A stretch of 64,000 bases of DNA from Niastella koreensis GR20-10 (GTDB taxonomy: Bacteria > Bacteroidota > Bacteroidia > Chitinophagales > Chitinophagaceae): positions 6,212,744-6,276,743 of the forward strand of contig NC_016609.1 in assembly GCF_000246855.1 (NCBI RefSeq). The letters are read 5' to 3'. The number at the start of each line of letters is the position of its first letter. Positions within the stretch are counted from its first letter, which is position 1. The notes under the pieces were generated by a model. The model did not search any database. It was not told the DNA's origin and worked only from the letters and a program-made list of their open reading frames with translations. The position numbers and the translations under genes are program-made. Below, piece by piece: positions 25,162-34,525 of the stretch.

Positions 25162-25419
25162 TTATTTTGCTAAGGTATTGATCTTTTTAGCCAGCTTGCT
25201 TTTCAGGTTAGCTGCTTTATTCTTATGGATAATACCTCTTTTTGCTAATTTGTCGATCATAGAAGCCACTTCAGGAAACTCTTTGGTAGCTTCGCCGTTA
25301 GTCTTCAGCGCTTTCAAATCACGGATGGCATTACGGGTAGTTTTACCGTAATACTTGTTTCTTTCACGTCTTTTAGCAGCTTGACGTACGTCTTTTTTAG
25401 TAGCTTTATGATTTGCCAT
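25162..25419 (-). CDS. rpsT: 30S ribosomal protein S20
   Basis: An 85-residue basic protein that binds 16S rRNA early in small-subunit assembly. MANHKATKKDVRQAAKRRERNKYYGKTTRNAIRDLKAL and a C-terminal IIHKNKAANLKSKLAKKIN give the helical S20 pattern, with normal length. It has its own promoter-like element, a leader hairpin and a terminator. Confidence 0.96.
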   Translation of the reverse strand: MANHKATKKDVRQAAKRRERNKYYGKTTRNAIRDLKALKTNGEATKEFPEVASMIDKLAKRGIIHKNKAANLKSKLAKKINTLAK

Positions 25420-25432
25420 TTCGTTCTTATTT

Positions 25433-25464
25433 ACTCCCCAAAAATTTAGGGGAGTGCAAAGGTA
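25433..25464 (-). promoter_or_regulatory. rpsT promoter element and leader hairpin
   Basis: Minus-strand TACCTTTG (25464-25457) matches the -7 element. Directly downstream ACTCCCC (25455-25449) pairs with GGGGAGT (25439-25433) in a 7-base stem over a 9-base loop, ending 13 bases before the ATG. In E. coli S20 represses its own translation, so a regulatory role is possible, but this is inference. Confidence 0.5.
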
Positions 25465-25730
25465 AGGATTTGAACAAGAAAACGAAAAATAATACAGAAA
25501 AAATCTTGCCCGGTGCGGCTACTCCATGAATAACAGCAAATTAACCATTTCTTTTTCCACTAATTTACCATAGAATGCACGCCCCTTGCAGGTTTTAGCG
25601 CCCTCCCCCTTTAAATGGAGTTAAAAAACACAAATTCAGATAATTTGACTTCTATTCCTACCGTTTTTGACCGATATTTGTACCCCGATTTTAAATAACT
25701 CAATACACTTTAAGTTTCAATTGCATCCTC
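25465..25730. other. Spacer between divergent rpsT and sucA, no gene seen
   Basis: AT-rich spacer of about 270 bases. TTTG at 25644 and GATATTTG at 25673 resemble promoter elements for sucA, but their spacing (25 bases) is too long for a confident call. I see no ORF or strong hairpin. Confidence 0.4.
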
Positions 25731-28493
25731 ATGAAGGATTTTTCGTATATCACCAATTCCCACCCGGCCTTTATTGAAAACCTGTATCAGGATTTCTTAC
25801 AAGACCCAAACAGTGTTGATCCCGACCTTAAAAAATTTTTTGAAGGATTTGACTTTGCCGTGGGACAAGGTAAAAATGGGACAACGAACGGAACGGCAGC
25901 AGTAGCAGGTGAAACATCCGGCGCTACCGGCGAAAGCTTCGACTGGAAAAAAGAAGTAGGCGCCTACCGCCTTATTCTGGGTTACCGCAACAAAGGCCAC
26001 CTGATTGCTAAAACCAACCCCATTCGCCAGCGCAAAGACCGTGGCGCCAACCTGGACCTGGGTTTTTATGGTTTTACCGAGGCTGATCTCGATAAAACCC
26101 TGAATGCAGGCAATATGATCGGGTTGGGAACCACCACACTCCGCAATATTCTCACCCACATGCAAAAGACCTATGCCGGGCATGTAGGGATCGAGTTCAA
26201 ATACATCAGCGATCAGAAGAAAGTTGACTGGCTTACCAACGAAATGGAGCGCAACTTCTCCAAACCGCTGGCCATCAACAAGAAAAAACGCATCCTGGAA
26301 AAACTGAACCAGGGCGTGATCTTCGAGAAATTCCTCCACACCAAATACATCGGCCAGAAGCGATTCTCCCTGGAAGGTGGCGAAAGCACTATTGCTGCGC
26401 TGGACGAGATCATTACTACTGCCGCCAATAACGACGTGCAGGAAGTAGTGATCGGCATGGCGCACCGCGGCCGCCTGAACGTACTGGCCAACATCATGGG
26501 TAAAACCTATGAGCAGATCTTCAGTGAATTTGAAGGTACCGCCAAGCCCGACCAAACCATGGGCAGCGGCGACGTAAAATACCACATGGGTTATGGCAGC
26601 GAGGTGGAAACACCCGATGGCAAAACCATTCACCTGAAGCTGATGCCCAACCCATCGCACCTGGAAACAGTTGATCCGGTTGTGATTGGCTTCGCCCGGG
26701 CAAAAGCCGATGTTCTGTACAAAAGCGATTTCGACAAAATATTACCTATACTCATCCATGGCGACGCGTCAGTTGCAGGCCAGGGTATTGTTTACGAAGT
26801 ACTGCAAATGAGCGACCTCGATGGTTACTACACTGGCGGCACCATTCACTTCGTGATAAATAACCAGATCGGTTTCACCACCGATTTTGAAGACGCCCGC
26901 AGCTCTGACTACTGTACATCGCTGGCAGCCATGATTCAGGCGCCCGTGTTACACGTAAATGGCGACGATGCAGAAGCAGTGGTTAAATGCGTACAAATAG
27001 CTACCCGCTACCGCCAGGAATTTAACTCCGATGTGTTCATTGACATGGTTTGTTACCGCAAACATGGGCACAACGAAGGCGACGATCCTAAATTCACGCA
27101 GCCACAACTGTATGCACTGATCGAAAAACACGCCAACCCGCGTGAAGTGTATACCCGGTTCCTGCAGGAAACCGGCGAACCTGACGCCCTGGACCTGGCC
27201 AAGGAAATGGAAAAGAAATTCTGGGCCGACTTGCAGGAACGCCTCGATGAAATAAAACAGAAACCACTCCCCTATCATTACCAACAACCCGAACTGGCCT
27301 GGAAGAATTTGCGGAAAGCCACTGAGGCCGACTTTGAAAAGTCGCCCGTTACCGCTCTCGACGAAGCCAGCTTTAAAAAGGTATTTGATGCCATCATGAA
27401 ATGGCCTGCCGATTTCACGCCGTTGAAAAAGGTAGAAAAGATCATCCAGGAAAAAGTAAAACTATTCAACGAAGAAGGTAAACTTGACTGGGCAACCGGT
27501 GAGTTGCTGGCTTATGGAAGCCTGCTGCTGGAAGGAAATGATGTGCGGATGAGCGGACAGGACGTTCGCCGCGGTACCTTCTCACACCGCCATGCTGTTT
27601 TGCGCGATGAGAAAACCGACAAAGCATACAGCAGATTAAGCGAGATCCCCGGCGCCAACGGTCAATTCAGAATATACAATTCTTTACTTAGCGAATATGG
27701 TGTACTGGGCTTTGAGTATGGCTATGCAATGGCCAACCCCAACAGCCTGGTATTATGGGAAGCCCAGTTTGGCGATTTCAGCAATGGCGCCCAGATCATG
27801 ATCGACCAGTTCATTTCGGCCGGCGAACAAAAATGGAACCGCATGAACGGTATAACCCTGTTGTTGCCGCACGGTTATGAAGGTCAGGGACCTGAACATA
27901 GCAGCGCCCGGATGGAACGCTTCTTACAAATGTGCGCTGAAATGAATATGGTAGTAACTAATATTACCACAGCCGCCAACCTGTTCCATGCCCTGCGTCG
28001 CCAGTTAATCTGGTCGTTCCGCAAACCGCTGATCAACTTCTCACCCAAAGCCAAACTCCGTGACCCGGGTACTTACTCGCCAACAAAGGAGTTCCTGAAC
28101 GGCGGCTTCAAAGAGGTGATCGATGATACTTTTGTAACGGACGCCTCCAGCGTACGCAAGGTGTTGTTCTGCAGCGGTAAAGTATACTTTGACCTCGCAG
28201 AGCGTCAGCAAAAAGAGAACAAGAAAGACACCGCTATCATCCGTCTTGAACAGTTGTATCCTTTACCTGTTAAACAACTGGAAGCTTTGTATTCCAAATA
28301 CAATAAAGCAACCTGGTTCTGGGTACAGGAAGAACCACTGAACATGGGCGCGGCCTCCTTCTTACAAATGAACCTGAAGAGCATTAATTATGGTGTTATC
28401 AGCCGTCAGCCAAGCGCTGCTACCGCCACCGGTTATGCCAAGGTTCACGCACAGGAGCAGACTGAGATCATTGATACCGCTTTTTCAATATAA
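25731..28493 (+). CDS. sucA: 2-oxoglutarate dehydrogenase E1 component
   Basis: A 920-residue thiamine-diphosphate enzyme that decarboxylates 2-oxoglutarate in the TCA cycle and passes the succinyl group to E2. The N-terminus (FSYITNSHPAFIENLYQDFLQDPNSVDPDLKKFFEGF) carries the E2-binding region. VVIGMAHRGRLNVLANIMGK, LIHGDASVAGQGIVYE, GGTIHFVINNQIGFTT and VFIDMVCYRKHGHNEGDDPKFTQP are the cofactor-domain motifs. The C-terminal half has the transketolase-like RGTFSHRHAVL and LLPHGYEGQGPEHSSAR. Length is normal. The E2 gene follows after 57 bases. Confidence 0.97.
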   Translation: MKDFSYITNSHPAFIENLYQDFLQDPNSVDPDLKKFFEGFDFAVGQGKNGTTNGTAAVAGETSGATGESFDWKKEVGAYRLILGYRNKGHLIAKTNPIRQRKDRGANLDLGFYGFTEADLDKTLNAGNMIGLGTTTLRNILTHMQKTYAGHVGIEFKYISDQKKVDWLTNEMERNFSKPLAINKKKRILEKLNQGVIFEKFLHTKYIGQKRFSLEGGESTIAALDEIITTAANNDVQEVVIGMAHRGRLNVLANIMGKTYEQIFSEFEGTAKPDQTMGSGDVKYHMGYGSEVETPDGKTIHLKLMPNPSHLETVDPVVIGFARAKADVLYKSDFDKILPILIHGDASVAGQGIVYEVLQMSDLDGYYTGGTIHFVINNQIGFTTDFEDARSSDYCTSLAAMIQAPVLHVNGDDAEAVVKCVQIATRYRQEFNSDVFIDMVCYRKHGHNEGDDPKFTQPQLYALIEKHANPREVYTRFLQETGEPDALDLAKEMEKKFWADLQERLDEIKQKPLPYHYQQPELAWKNLRKATEADFEKSPVTALDEASFKKVFDAIMKWPADFTPLKKVEKIIQEKVKLFNEEGKLDWATGELLAYGSLLLEGNDVRMSGQDVRRGTFSHRHAVLRDEKTDKAYSRLSEIPGANGQFRIYNSLLSEYGVLGFEYGYAMANPNSLVLWEAQFGDFSNGAQIMIDQFISAGEQKWNRMNGITLLLPHGYEGQGPEHSSARMERFLQMCAEMNMVVTNITTAANLFHALRRQLIWSFRKPLINFSPKAKLRDPGTYSPTKEFLNGGFKEVIDDTFVTDASSVRKVLFCSGKVYFDLAERQQKENKKDTAIIRLEQLYPLPVKQLEALYSKYNKATWFWVQEEPLNMGAASFLQMNLKSINYGVISRQPSAATATGYAKVHAQEQTEIIDTAFSI

Positions 28494-28550
28494 CTTTGTT
28501 CATCACGATTGCCCATAATTCATCATTGAAGTCAAACAGAAACGTTTTTT

Positions 28551-29792
28551 ATGATAGATATAAAAGTTCCGACAGTTGGAGAATCCATTAGCGAGGTTAC
28601 TTTATTAAAATGGGTAAAGAACAGCGGAGATTATGTTGAACGTGATGAAGTGATAGCTGAGCTGGAAAGCGAAAAAGCCACTTTTGAAGTAAATGCCGAG
28701 CAGGCAGGCACCCTGCAACAATCAGCCAAAGAAGGTGACACCCTTAAAATTGGCGATATCCTGGCTACTATCGATGAAAAAGCAGCCAAACCGGAAAAAG
28801 CAGCGGCCACCAACGGAACACCGGCAAAAGAAGCAAAGCCGGAAGCAAAAACAGCACCTGCAGTACAACAACCTTCTCAGGCGCCTGTTACAGCAGTATC
28901 AAACGACATTAAAGCTACACCTGTTGCAGCTGCGATGATCGCCGATAAAAAAGTAGATCCCAAATCTGTTACTCCCAGCGGGTACAGCGGCAAGATCGTG
29001 AAGAACGATGTATTGCAAGCCTTATCAAACCCCGGCAAGGTAACTGGCGGCAAACCGCTGTTCAGCCGTGAGGAAAGAAGGGAAAAAATGAGCCAGCTGC
29101 GCAAAACCATCAGCCGCCGCCTGGTAGAATCAAAGAATACAACCGCGATGCTCACCACCTTTAACGAGGTTGATATGAGCCGCATCATGGAAATACGCAG
29201 CAAGTTCAAAGACAAGTTCAAGGAAATACACGGGGTTAACCTTGGCTTCATGAGCTTCTTTGCCAAAGCCTGCGCCATTGCTTTACAGGAGTGGCCTGCA
29301 GTAGGCGCCTACATCGATGGCGACCAACTGGTATATCATGATTATGTAGATATCTCTGTTGCTGTTTCTACTCCCCGTGGTTTAACCGTTCCGGTTATCC
29401 GCAACGTAGAAAGCCTCAGCATGGCCGACATTGAAAAGAAAGTGGTAGAACTGGCTGGTAAAGCAAGAGACAACAAATTAACCATGGAAGAACTCACTGG
29501 CGGAACCTTTACCATCACCAATGGTGGCGTATTTGGTTCGTTAATGAGTACACCTATCATCAACCTGCCTCAGAGCGCCATCCTGGGTATGCACAAAATT
29601 CAGGAGCGCCCCATGGCTATCAACGGACAGGTAGTAATTAAACCAATGATGTACCTGGCAGTTAGCTACGATCACCGCATCATCGATGGCCGTGAATCTG
29701 TAAGCTTCCTGGTACGTGTTAAAGAATTACTGGAGAACCCTGAGCTGTTGTTGTTTGGAAAAGATCCGGTTAAGACTTTATTGGAGCTGTAG
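28551..29792 (+). CDS. sucB: Dihydrolipoyllysine succinyltransferase, E2 of 2-oxoglutarate dehydrogenase
   Basis: A 413-residue acyltransferase with three domains. The lipoyl domain is residues 1-75, with Lys42 in ELESEKATF as the lipoylation site. An Ala/Pro/Lys linker runs from about 78 to 125. The E1/E3-binding domain follows, and the catalytic domain starts at about 180 ([33 protein letters not shown]). It ends with [18 protein letters not shown], where His and Asp are catalytic. Pairing with sucA makes it the succinyl-specific type. Two terminators follow. Confidence 0.96.
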   Translation: MIDIKVPTVGESISEVTLLKWVKNSGDYVERDEVIAELESEKATFEVNAEQAGTLQQSAKEGDTLKIGDILATIDEKAAKPEKAAATNGTPAKEAKPEAKTAPAVQQPSQAPVTAVSNDIKATPVAAAMIADKKVDPKSVTPSGYSGKIVKNDVLQALSNPGKVTGGKPLFSREERREKMSQLRKTISRRLVESKNTTAMLTTFNEVDMSRIMEIRSKFKDKFKEIHGVNLGFMSFFAKACAIALQEWPAVGAYIDGDQLVYHDYVDISVAVSTPRGLTVPVIRNVESLSMADIEKKVVELAGKARDNKLTMEELTGGTFTITNGGVFGSLMSTPIINLPQSAILGMHKIQERPMAINGQVVIKPMMYLAVSYDHRIIDGRESVSFLVRVKELLENPELLLFGKDPVKTLLEL

Positions 29793-29820
29793 GATTAACT
29801 TAAGCTTTTTAAGATATATT

Positions 29821-29847
29821 AGCCCCTGTTTACCGCGGGGGCTTTTT
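29821..29847 (+). terminator. First terminator after sucB
   Basis: AGCCCC and GGGGGCT flank a short loop and are followed by TTTTT, 28 bases after the sucB stop. Confidence 0.75.
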
Positions 29848-29849
29848 CG

Positions 29850-29877
29850 TGAAACGGCAAACGTGAAACGTGAAAAA
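29850..29877. repeat. Heptamer run between the two sucB terminators
   Basis: TGAAACG, GCAAACG, TGAAACG and TGAAAAA in strict 7-base register. Confidence 0.7.
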
Positions 29878-29885
29878 TACAAAGG

Positions 29886-29916
29886 GCCTCCCGATATATC
29901 GGGAGGCTTTTCTTTT
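29886..29916 (+). terminator. Second terminator after sucB, 22-bp perfect palindrome
   Basis: GCCTCCCGATA and its exact complement form a 22-base palindrome (29886-29907), followed by a T-rich tract. Its core, CCCGATATATCGGG, belongs to the CCCGAT/ATCGGG type. Confidence 0.8.
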
Positions 29917-29963
29917 CTATCGGTTTTTTTGATTTATTCTTTTAAACGTGTAGTTTGACCTTA

Positions 29964-30266
29964 TCATTTTATAATCTTACCCGTAACAGTATCTTCATAA
30001 GTACCAAAAGCAGCCAGCGTATAGTCGTATTTCAAATTATCAAAACTAACCGGCTCGTTAAGGTATGTATTAAGCTTATTCATTTGCGCTTCATCAATAT
30101 CATAGGGGTCATATAACAAGGGGTCGCCATGTTCATGTGGCGTAAATATTTCCAAAAGCTTTTCCAGTGGAATATGATCTATATTAATAGCCTCCACTTC
30201 TTCATTGGTATCCATTGTATTGATCTCAATGAACCTGTTAACTTCAATTAACTTACAATTTTTCAT
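29964..30266 (-). CDS. Small acidic hypothetical protein
   Basis: A 100-residue protein I do not recognise. It is rich in Asp and Glu, has no signal peptide or membrane segment, and contains the readable segments IDHIPLEKLLEIFTPHEHGDPLLYDPYDIDEAQ and FDNLKYDYTLAAFGTYEDT. The ATG is at 30266; Met18 is an alternative start. The next gene on the plus strand diverges from it. Amino-acid use looks like that of a real protein rather than a chance frame, but no function is offered. Confidence 0.65.
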   Translation of the reverse strand: MKNCKLIEVNRFIEINTMDTNEEVEAINIDHIPLEKLLEIFTPHEHGDPLLYDPYDIDEAQMNKLNTYLNEPVSFDNLKYDYTLAAFGTYEDTVTGKIIK

Positions 30267-30326
30267 AATTGAATGATCAAGTTATCATTTTTCCGGCAAT
30301 TACAACTCCCCCCTGCCATACCGCAA

Positions 30327-30361
30327 AGCTTGCAGCTTTCGGCTTGAAGCTTGCAGCTGTT
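30327..30361. repeat. Heptamer run, AGCTTGC type
   Basis: Five units in register: AGCTTGC, AGCTTTC, GGCTTGA, AGCTTGC and AGCTGTT. It lies just upstream of the RsmB-like gene, and the word family recurs at 16023 (complement) and 25021. Confidence 0.8.
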
Positions 30362-30378
30362 TTCCTAACTTGCAGCCC

Positions 30379-31596
30379 ATGAAATATTTCTCCCACATAA
30401 ATACGGCGGTGCAGTTGTTACAACAATACAACGGCAGCGTACCGTTTGGGAGTTTTATAAAACAATTCTTCAGCCAGCATAAGAAGTACGGGTCCAAAGA
30501 CCGGAAGAATATTTCGCACCTGGGTTATGCATTTTTCCGGCTGGGTAAAGCGGGCCTGCAATTGCCTGTGGAGGAACGAATTCTTACCGGATTGTTCCTT
30601 TCCAGCCCTGAACCCAATGAATTACTGCAACACCTGAAGCCCGATTGGAATGAGAAAACGCAGCTGCCCCTGGCCGAAAAAGCGCAACTGGCAGGTATCG
30701 CGTTAAACGAGTTGTTTCCCTGGAGCGCTGAATTAAGTGAAGAGGTAGCGTATGAACCATTCTGCGCCTCCTTTCTCACCCAACCCGATCTGTTCCTACG
30801 CCTGCGCCCGGGTAAAGCAGCAGTGGTAAAAAACAAACTGCAGCAAGCAGGCATTGCTTTTAAAGAAATAAACCCTTCCTGCCTGGCGCTGCCGAATGCC
30901 TCCAAAATTGATACCGTGATCGAAACAGACCGCGAAGCGGTGATCCAGGATTATAGCTCGCAACGGATTGGGGAGTTGATGGAACTGATTCGTGCTTCGA
31001 CTGCGCTCAGCCCGAATAGCTCAGCCCCTTCGACTCCGCTCAGGGTGTGGGATGCGTGTGCAGCCAGCGGCGGCAAATCCATTCTGGCCAGCGATATCTT
31101 CCCCCGCATCGACCTTACGGTTTCTGATGTTCGCAAATCAATTCTTATCAACCTGGAGCAACGTTTCGTAACAGCAGGGATAAAAAACTACCACTCTTTT
31201 ATAGCGGATCTTTCCACTTCATCATCCAACATTCAACCCGCCTTCGCCAGGGCTTCGTCGGGCAAGCATTCAACATTCGACATCATAATCACCGACGTTC
31301 CCTGCAGTGGTTCCGGCACCTGGAGCCGCACGCCGGAACAGTTGTACTACTTCGAGCCCCAACAAATTGAACGGTACAGCACCCTGCAAAAAAAGATCGT
31401 TGAACAAGCCATAGCCCATTTGAAACCTGGTGGCTTTTTGCTGTATTGTACCTGTTCGGTATTTAAAAAGGAAAACGAAGAAGTGGTGCAGCACATCCAG
31501 GAAAAGCATGCCCTGCAATTACTGAAAAAGGAATTACTGACCGGTTATACTCAAAAGGCCGACACCCTGTTTGGCGCTGTATTTCAAAAAAGATAA
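30379..31596 (+). CDS. RsmB/NOP2-type RNA (cytosine-5) methyltransferase with repeat-derived insertions
   Basis: A 405-residue SAM-dependent methyltransferase of the Fmu/RsmB family, which methylates cytosine in rRNA or tRNA. The SAM loop is VWDACAASGGKSILA. DVPCSGSGTWSRTPE and the catalytic CTCSVFKKENEEVV carry the two conserved cysteines. RYSTLQKKIVEQAIAHLKPGGFLLYCTC is typical. ATG at 30379 is preferred over TTG nine bases upstream. Two extra segments break the family pattern: TALSPNSSAPSTPLR just before the SAM loop and NIQPAFARASSGKHST before DIIITDVPCSG. Both are encoded by repeat-like DNA (30990-31046 and 31226-31278) and leave the frame intact. Confidence 0.9.
   Translation: MKYFSHINTAVQLLQQYNGSVPFGSFIKQFFSQHKKYGSKDRKNISHLGYAFFRLGKAGLQLPVEERILTGLFLSSPEPNELLQHLKPDWNEKTQLPLAEKAQLAGIALNELFPWSAELSEEVAYEPFCASFLTQPDLFLRLRPGKAAVVKNKLQQAGIAFKEINPSCLALPNASKIDTVIETDREAVIQDYSSQRIGELMELIRASTALSPNSSAPSTPLRVWDACAASGGKSILASDIFPRIDLTVSDVRKSILINLEQRFVTAGIKNYHSFIADLSTSSSNIQPAFARASSGKHSTFDIIITDVPCSGSGTWSRTPEQLYYFEPQQIERYSTLQKKIVEQAIAHLKPGGFLLYCTCSVFKKENEEVVQHIQEKHALQLLKKELLTGYTQKADTLFGAVFQKR
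30990..31046. repeat. CTTCGACTSCGCTCAG element inside the methyltransferase gene
   Basis: GCTTCGACTGCGCTCAG and CCTTCGACTCCGCTCAG occur as two near-identical copies about 34 bases apart. The same word, with A for G, forms both arms of the inverted repeat at 50193-50278. Confidence 0.8.
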
Positions 31597-31600
31597 GCGG

Positions 31601-33586
31601 TTATTTCTTCAACACCTTGCGGGCGTAGATCCTTTTACTGTTGTTGTACAGGGTCACTTCATAGATCCCGGTATTCCAACCAATGGTTGAAACCGAAGTG
31701 CTGTAATAACCTGCCGGTTTATCAGTTTTTTGAGCATACATCACCCGCCCCATCATGTCGGTTATTTTTATGCCCATATTGGCAATGGCATCCGGCGTAT
31801 TCACCACCACCATCAACTGTTGATCGAATGGACTGGGTTGCGCCGTCAGGGTGTTGTCGGGGAAACAAACTGAGGTGATGTTTTGTGTAAGATTAGCTAT
31901 CTCAAAAGTAGTATCGGCCAACCGGTTGGTTTGCAAAATGCGGTATTGAACCAGGCCGGTGCCTGCCGCCCTGAGCGAGTCGTTATACGTATAGCTGTTT
32001 GCAGTAAACGCAATGGATGATGAATTGATCTGGCTTACATTGACAAACCCTGTTTCACCCGGTAATTTTCTTTGCAGCGTATACACCGTGCTGGTATCGT
32101 CCTTGCTTTTCCAGTTTAGCGAAACAACACAATTATTAAAATTGCTGCTGGCCGTGGCATATTGTTTAGTAAGCAACACAATGCCTTTTTTAAAGTCGGG
32201 TATCCCATACCCAAACCTGTAATCGGGATTGGTGTATTTGCTGGCGCATTGTTGCACTACATCGATGATCTGCATATTGGAGAACTCCGGAAATGCCTGC
32301 CAAAAACAGGCAACCAGTCCGGCCATATTGGGACAGGCATAAGAAGTACCACTGCCCACAACGGGGCCACCGGTATTGGGGCTCGCCAACACGGCATTTT
32401 CACCAACTGCCACCACATTGGGTTTTAATAACCCGGCGCCATTAGGCCCCCAGCTGCTGCTGGCAGCAATAGCACCGTTTATATTTATTGAACCAATAGT
32501 GAGTACGCTGTCTGCATCTGCGGGGCAGGCAATATATTTTGCATCGCCTCCAGAAGCGCCGCTGTTACCTGCTGCCACCACAACCAGGATGCCTTTTTTG
32601 GCAGCCAGGTCAGCGGCTATCGTGATCATTGCGGTATTGCCATTGCGTTGTGCATAGCTGTGATTAAAAGTAGGATCATCAAAATCGGCATAACCCAGTG
32701 AAGTGGAGATCATATCAACCCCGGCGCTGTCGGAAAATTCGGCGGCCGCCGCCCAGTTCTGTTCTTCTACCGGGTACTCGCTGCTGGCATCTTCAGTTCT
32801 CAACAACCAGTAACTGGCATAAGGCGCAGTGCCTACCAGCACGCCCGGCTGGTTTGATGCCAGGCAGGAAAATACATAAGCGCCATGAAAATAATCTTCA
32901 TTTACACTGGCTTCGTTATTTACATAATCCCACGTACCCAATATGCGGCCCTGCAAACGCACACTGTCAAACACCGGGTTGGTGAGGTAATTCAAAAAAC
33001 CGGCATCTATAACAGCAATGGTCATTCCCCGGCCTGAAAACCCAAGCCTGTGCAGGTAATCACCATTGTGAATGTGGATCTGGTTGTACATGCTGCCATA
33101 GTTAAAGGCGGCAGCTCCGGTTGGCGCATCTTCTTTTTTAAGTGCAACAGGCGGCTGGTTGTTTTCTTCGGCCATTGTGCCGGAAATGCCGTTGTTGCCC
33201 GTACTTATCCTGGGAGCTATACGGCCCGTTGTTTTTACAAAGGGTAATGCATTGATGGCGGCAAGCGCATTGGTGACCTGGGTGTTGTCCGTGATCTTTA
33301 TCAGTACCTGGTTCAACCATTTGGAGCTGTTTAAAACGGTAACAAAGGGAATATTGCGAATGCTTTGAATGTATGAGGGGGTAATTGGCAGGTCGGTTGA
33401 ATCGATGGCCCGTTGTTGTTTGGTGCGACGGGCAATTGCTTTGGCCGACAAATAAGCCGAAGGGTTCGAGAGGGTGTAAGGCGTTCCTTTTTTATCGGTA
33501 AGCTGAACTATGTAACGGGTAAACTGAGCTTGTGCTAAACCGGTAGCTGCTACCAGTAGTGTGACAAGAGTAACTAGTCTTTTCAT
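31601..33586 (-). CDS. Secreted S8 subtilisin-like protease with T9SS sorting domain
   Basis: A 661-residue exported protease. The signal peptide ends near residue 20 (LAQA). An inhibitor-like propeptide covers about 21-160. The catalytic triad is Asp194 in IAVIDAGFLNY, His234 in DYFHGAYVFS and Ser415 in GSGTSYACPNMAG, with the oxyanion-region VVAAGNSG. After about residue 470 there is a fibronectin-like region and then a C-terminal module, LTAQPSPFDQQLMVV...NTGIYEVTLYNNSKRIYARKVLKK, matching type IX secretion (Por) sorting domains. It follows the lipoprotein gene on the minus strand by 38 bases. Confidence 0.92.
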   Translation of the reverse strand: MKRLVTLVTLLVAATGLAQAQFTRYIVQLTDKKGTPYTLSNPSAYLSAKAIARRTKQQRAIDSTDLPITPSYIQSIRNIPFVTVLNSSKWLNQVLIKITDNTQVTNALAAINALPFVKTTGRIAPRISTGNNGISGTMAEENNQPPVALKKEDAPTGAAAFNYGSMYNQIHIHNGDYLHRLGFSGRGMTIAVIDAGFLNYLTNPVFDSVRLQGRILGTWDYVNNEASVNEDYFHGAYVFSCLASNQPGVLVGTAPYASYWLLRTEDASSEYPVEEQNWAAAAEFSDSAGVDMISTSLGYADFDDPTFNHSYAQRNGNTAMITIAADLAAKKGILVVVAAGNSGASGGDAKYIACPADADSVLTIGSININGAIAASSSWGPNGAGLLKPNVVAVGENAVLASPNTGGPVVGSGTSYACPNMAGLVACFWQAFPEFSNMQIIDVVQQCASKYTNPDYRFGYGIPDFKKGIVLLTKQYATASSNFNNCVVSLNWKSKDDTSTVYTLQRKLPGETGFVNVSQINSSSIAFTANSYTYNDSLRAAGTGLVQYRILQTNRLADTTFEIANLTQNITSVCFPDNTLTAQPSPFDQQLMVVVNTPDAIANMGIKITDMMGRVMYAQKTDKPAGYYSTSVSTIGWNTGIYEVTLYNNSKRIYARKVLKK

Positions 33587-33624
33587 GGAAGGTAACTGTT
33601 AATGGTACCACCATTTAAGGTTGA

Positions 33625-34395
33625 TTAATTATGGTCAAGGATGCTCATGGTTATGCCAAAACCCTGGCGGTAACCTGATTGTGTGCTGGTAGTAGGTTGA
33701 TATTCCCACACGGCCACTTCTTTATACACCAGCCCTATGCCTTTGGCATATTTTTCAACCCACAGGTTTTTAGTGGCCAGTACGGTCGCCACAATTGGCA
33801 GGTTAGATGAATCGGCTATCTGGGTAACGGAAATCGTGCTATCGTAATCCTTGCCGTTCAGGCTTAATGTAGTGTTTACATCATGATAGGTGTAATCCCA
33901 GGTCTGGATATCCTGATCATTGCCGAACTGGTAATAATCCTGGTACGGTTTATCGGGCAAAAAACCATTGCCATGCCAGCTAAAGCCATCCACTATAGGT
34001 CTTACGAGTTTTATATACCGGAAGTTGGCTTCCTTCATCTCAATATTTTGGGCGGAAGGGGTTACCGTGTAAGTGAGTATGGGAACCCAGTCTGTTTCGC
34101 GGGTACTGTTCCAGTCGCGGATGGACCGCACCACCCGCCAGGTGGGCCTGTTTAGGTTATCGGTACTTGAATCCATCACCATTTCCCTGGCCTGGTAGGT
34201 GATAAAGGTGTCCCGCTGGTCATAATCTACAAATCGCAGCGAATCGTACCGGTACAGGATGTATTTACCTACCTGAAGGTTCACGTAATCCGTCACCGCG
34301 TCAGAGGTCAGGCTATCTTTTTTACTGCAACTGCTTAACCAGATACATCCAAACAGCAGCGGGGCGGTAATAGCAGAGATAAAAAATTTCTTCAT
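33625..34395 (-). CDS. Hypothetical lipoprotein
   Basis: A 256-residue predicted lipoprotein with signal MKKFFISAITAPLLFGCIWLSSC (lipobox LSSC, Cys23) and a beta-rich mature part of unknown family. Readable segments are GKYILYRYDSLRFVDYDQRDTFITYQAREMV, EKYAKGIGLVYKEVAVWEYQPT and GFGITMSILDHN. The pattern of a GKYilYrYDS start and a KGIGLVYKE ending is common in Bacteroidota lipoproteins of no known role. It is probably co-transcribed with the downstream T9SS protease. Confidence 0.82.
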   Translation of the reverse strand: MKKFFISAITAPLLFGCIWLSSCSKKDSLTSDAVTDYVNLQVGKYILYRYDSLRFVDYDQRDTFITYQAREMVMDSSTDNLNRPTWRVVRSIRDWNSTRETDWVPILTYTVTPSAQNIEMKEANFRYIKLVRPIVDGFSWHGNGFLPDKPYQDYYQFGNDQDIQTWDYTYHDVNTTLSLNGKDYDSTISVTQIADSSNLPIVATVLATKNLWVEKYAKGIGLVYKEVAVWEYQPTTSTQSGYRQGFGITMSILDHN

Positions 34396-34461
34396 ACAAC
34401 GATTTGTAAAACAGCGACTTTGTTTCTGGACAACCGGAGAGTTCTTTTAGTTGCTTTAATA

Positions 34462-34490
34462 AAAAAAACCATCCGCCGAACGAATGGTTT
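34462..34490 (-). terminator. Rho-independent terminator of mnmA
   Basis: On the minus strand AACCATTCG...CGGATGGTT forms a hairpin (34490-34469), followed by a run of eight T. It lies 36 bases after the mnmA stop. Confidence 0.8.
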
Positions 34491-34525
34491 GTAACGTCTA
34501 TTAACAAGTATTTATTGCCTGAGAA

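Noticed and set aside
25644-25680. Promoter of sucA from TTTG and GATATTTG
   Set aside because: The spacing is 25 bases and the second element has a mismatch, so I left it out as a feature.
25797-26660. 287-residue minus-strand ORF inside sucA
   Set aside because: Antisense shadow of a highly conserved enzyme gene.
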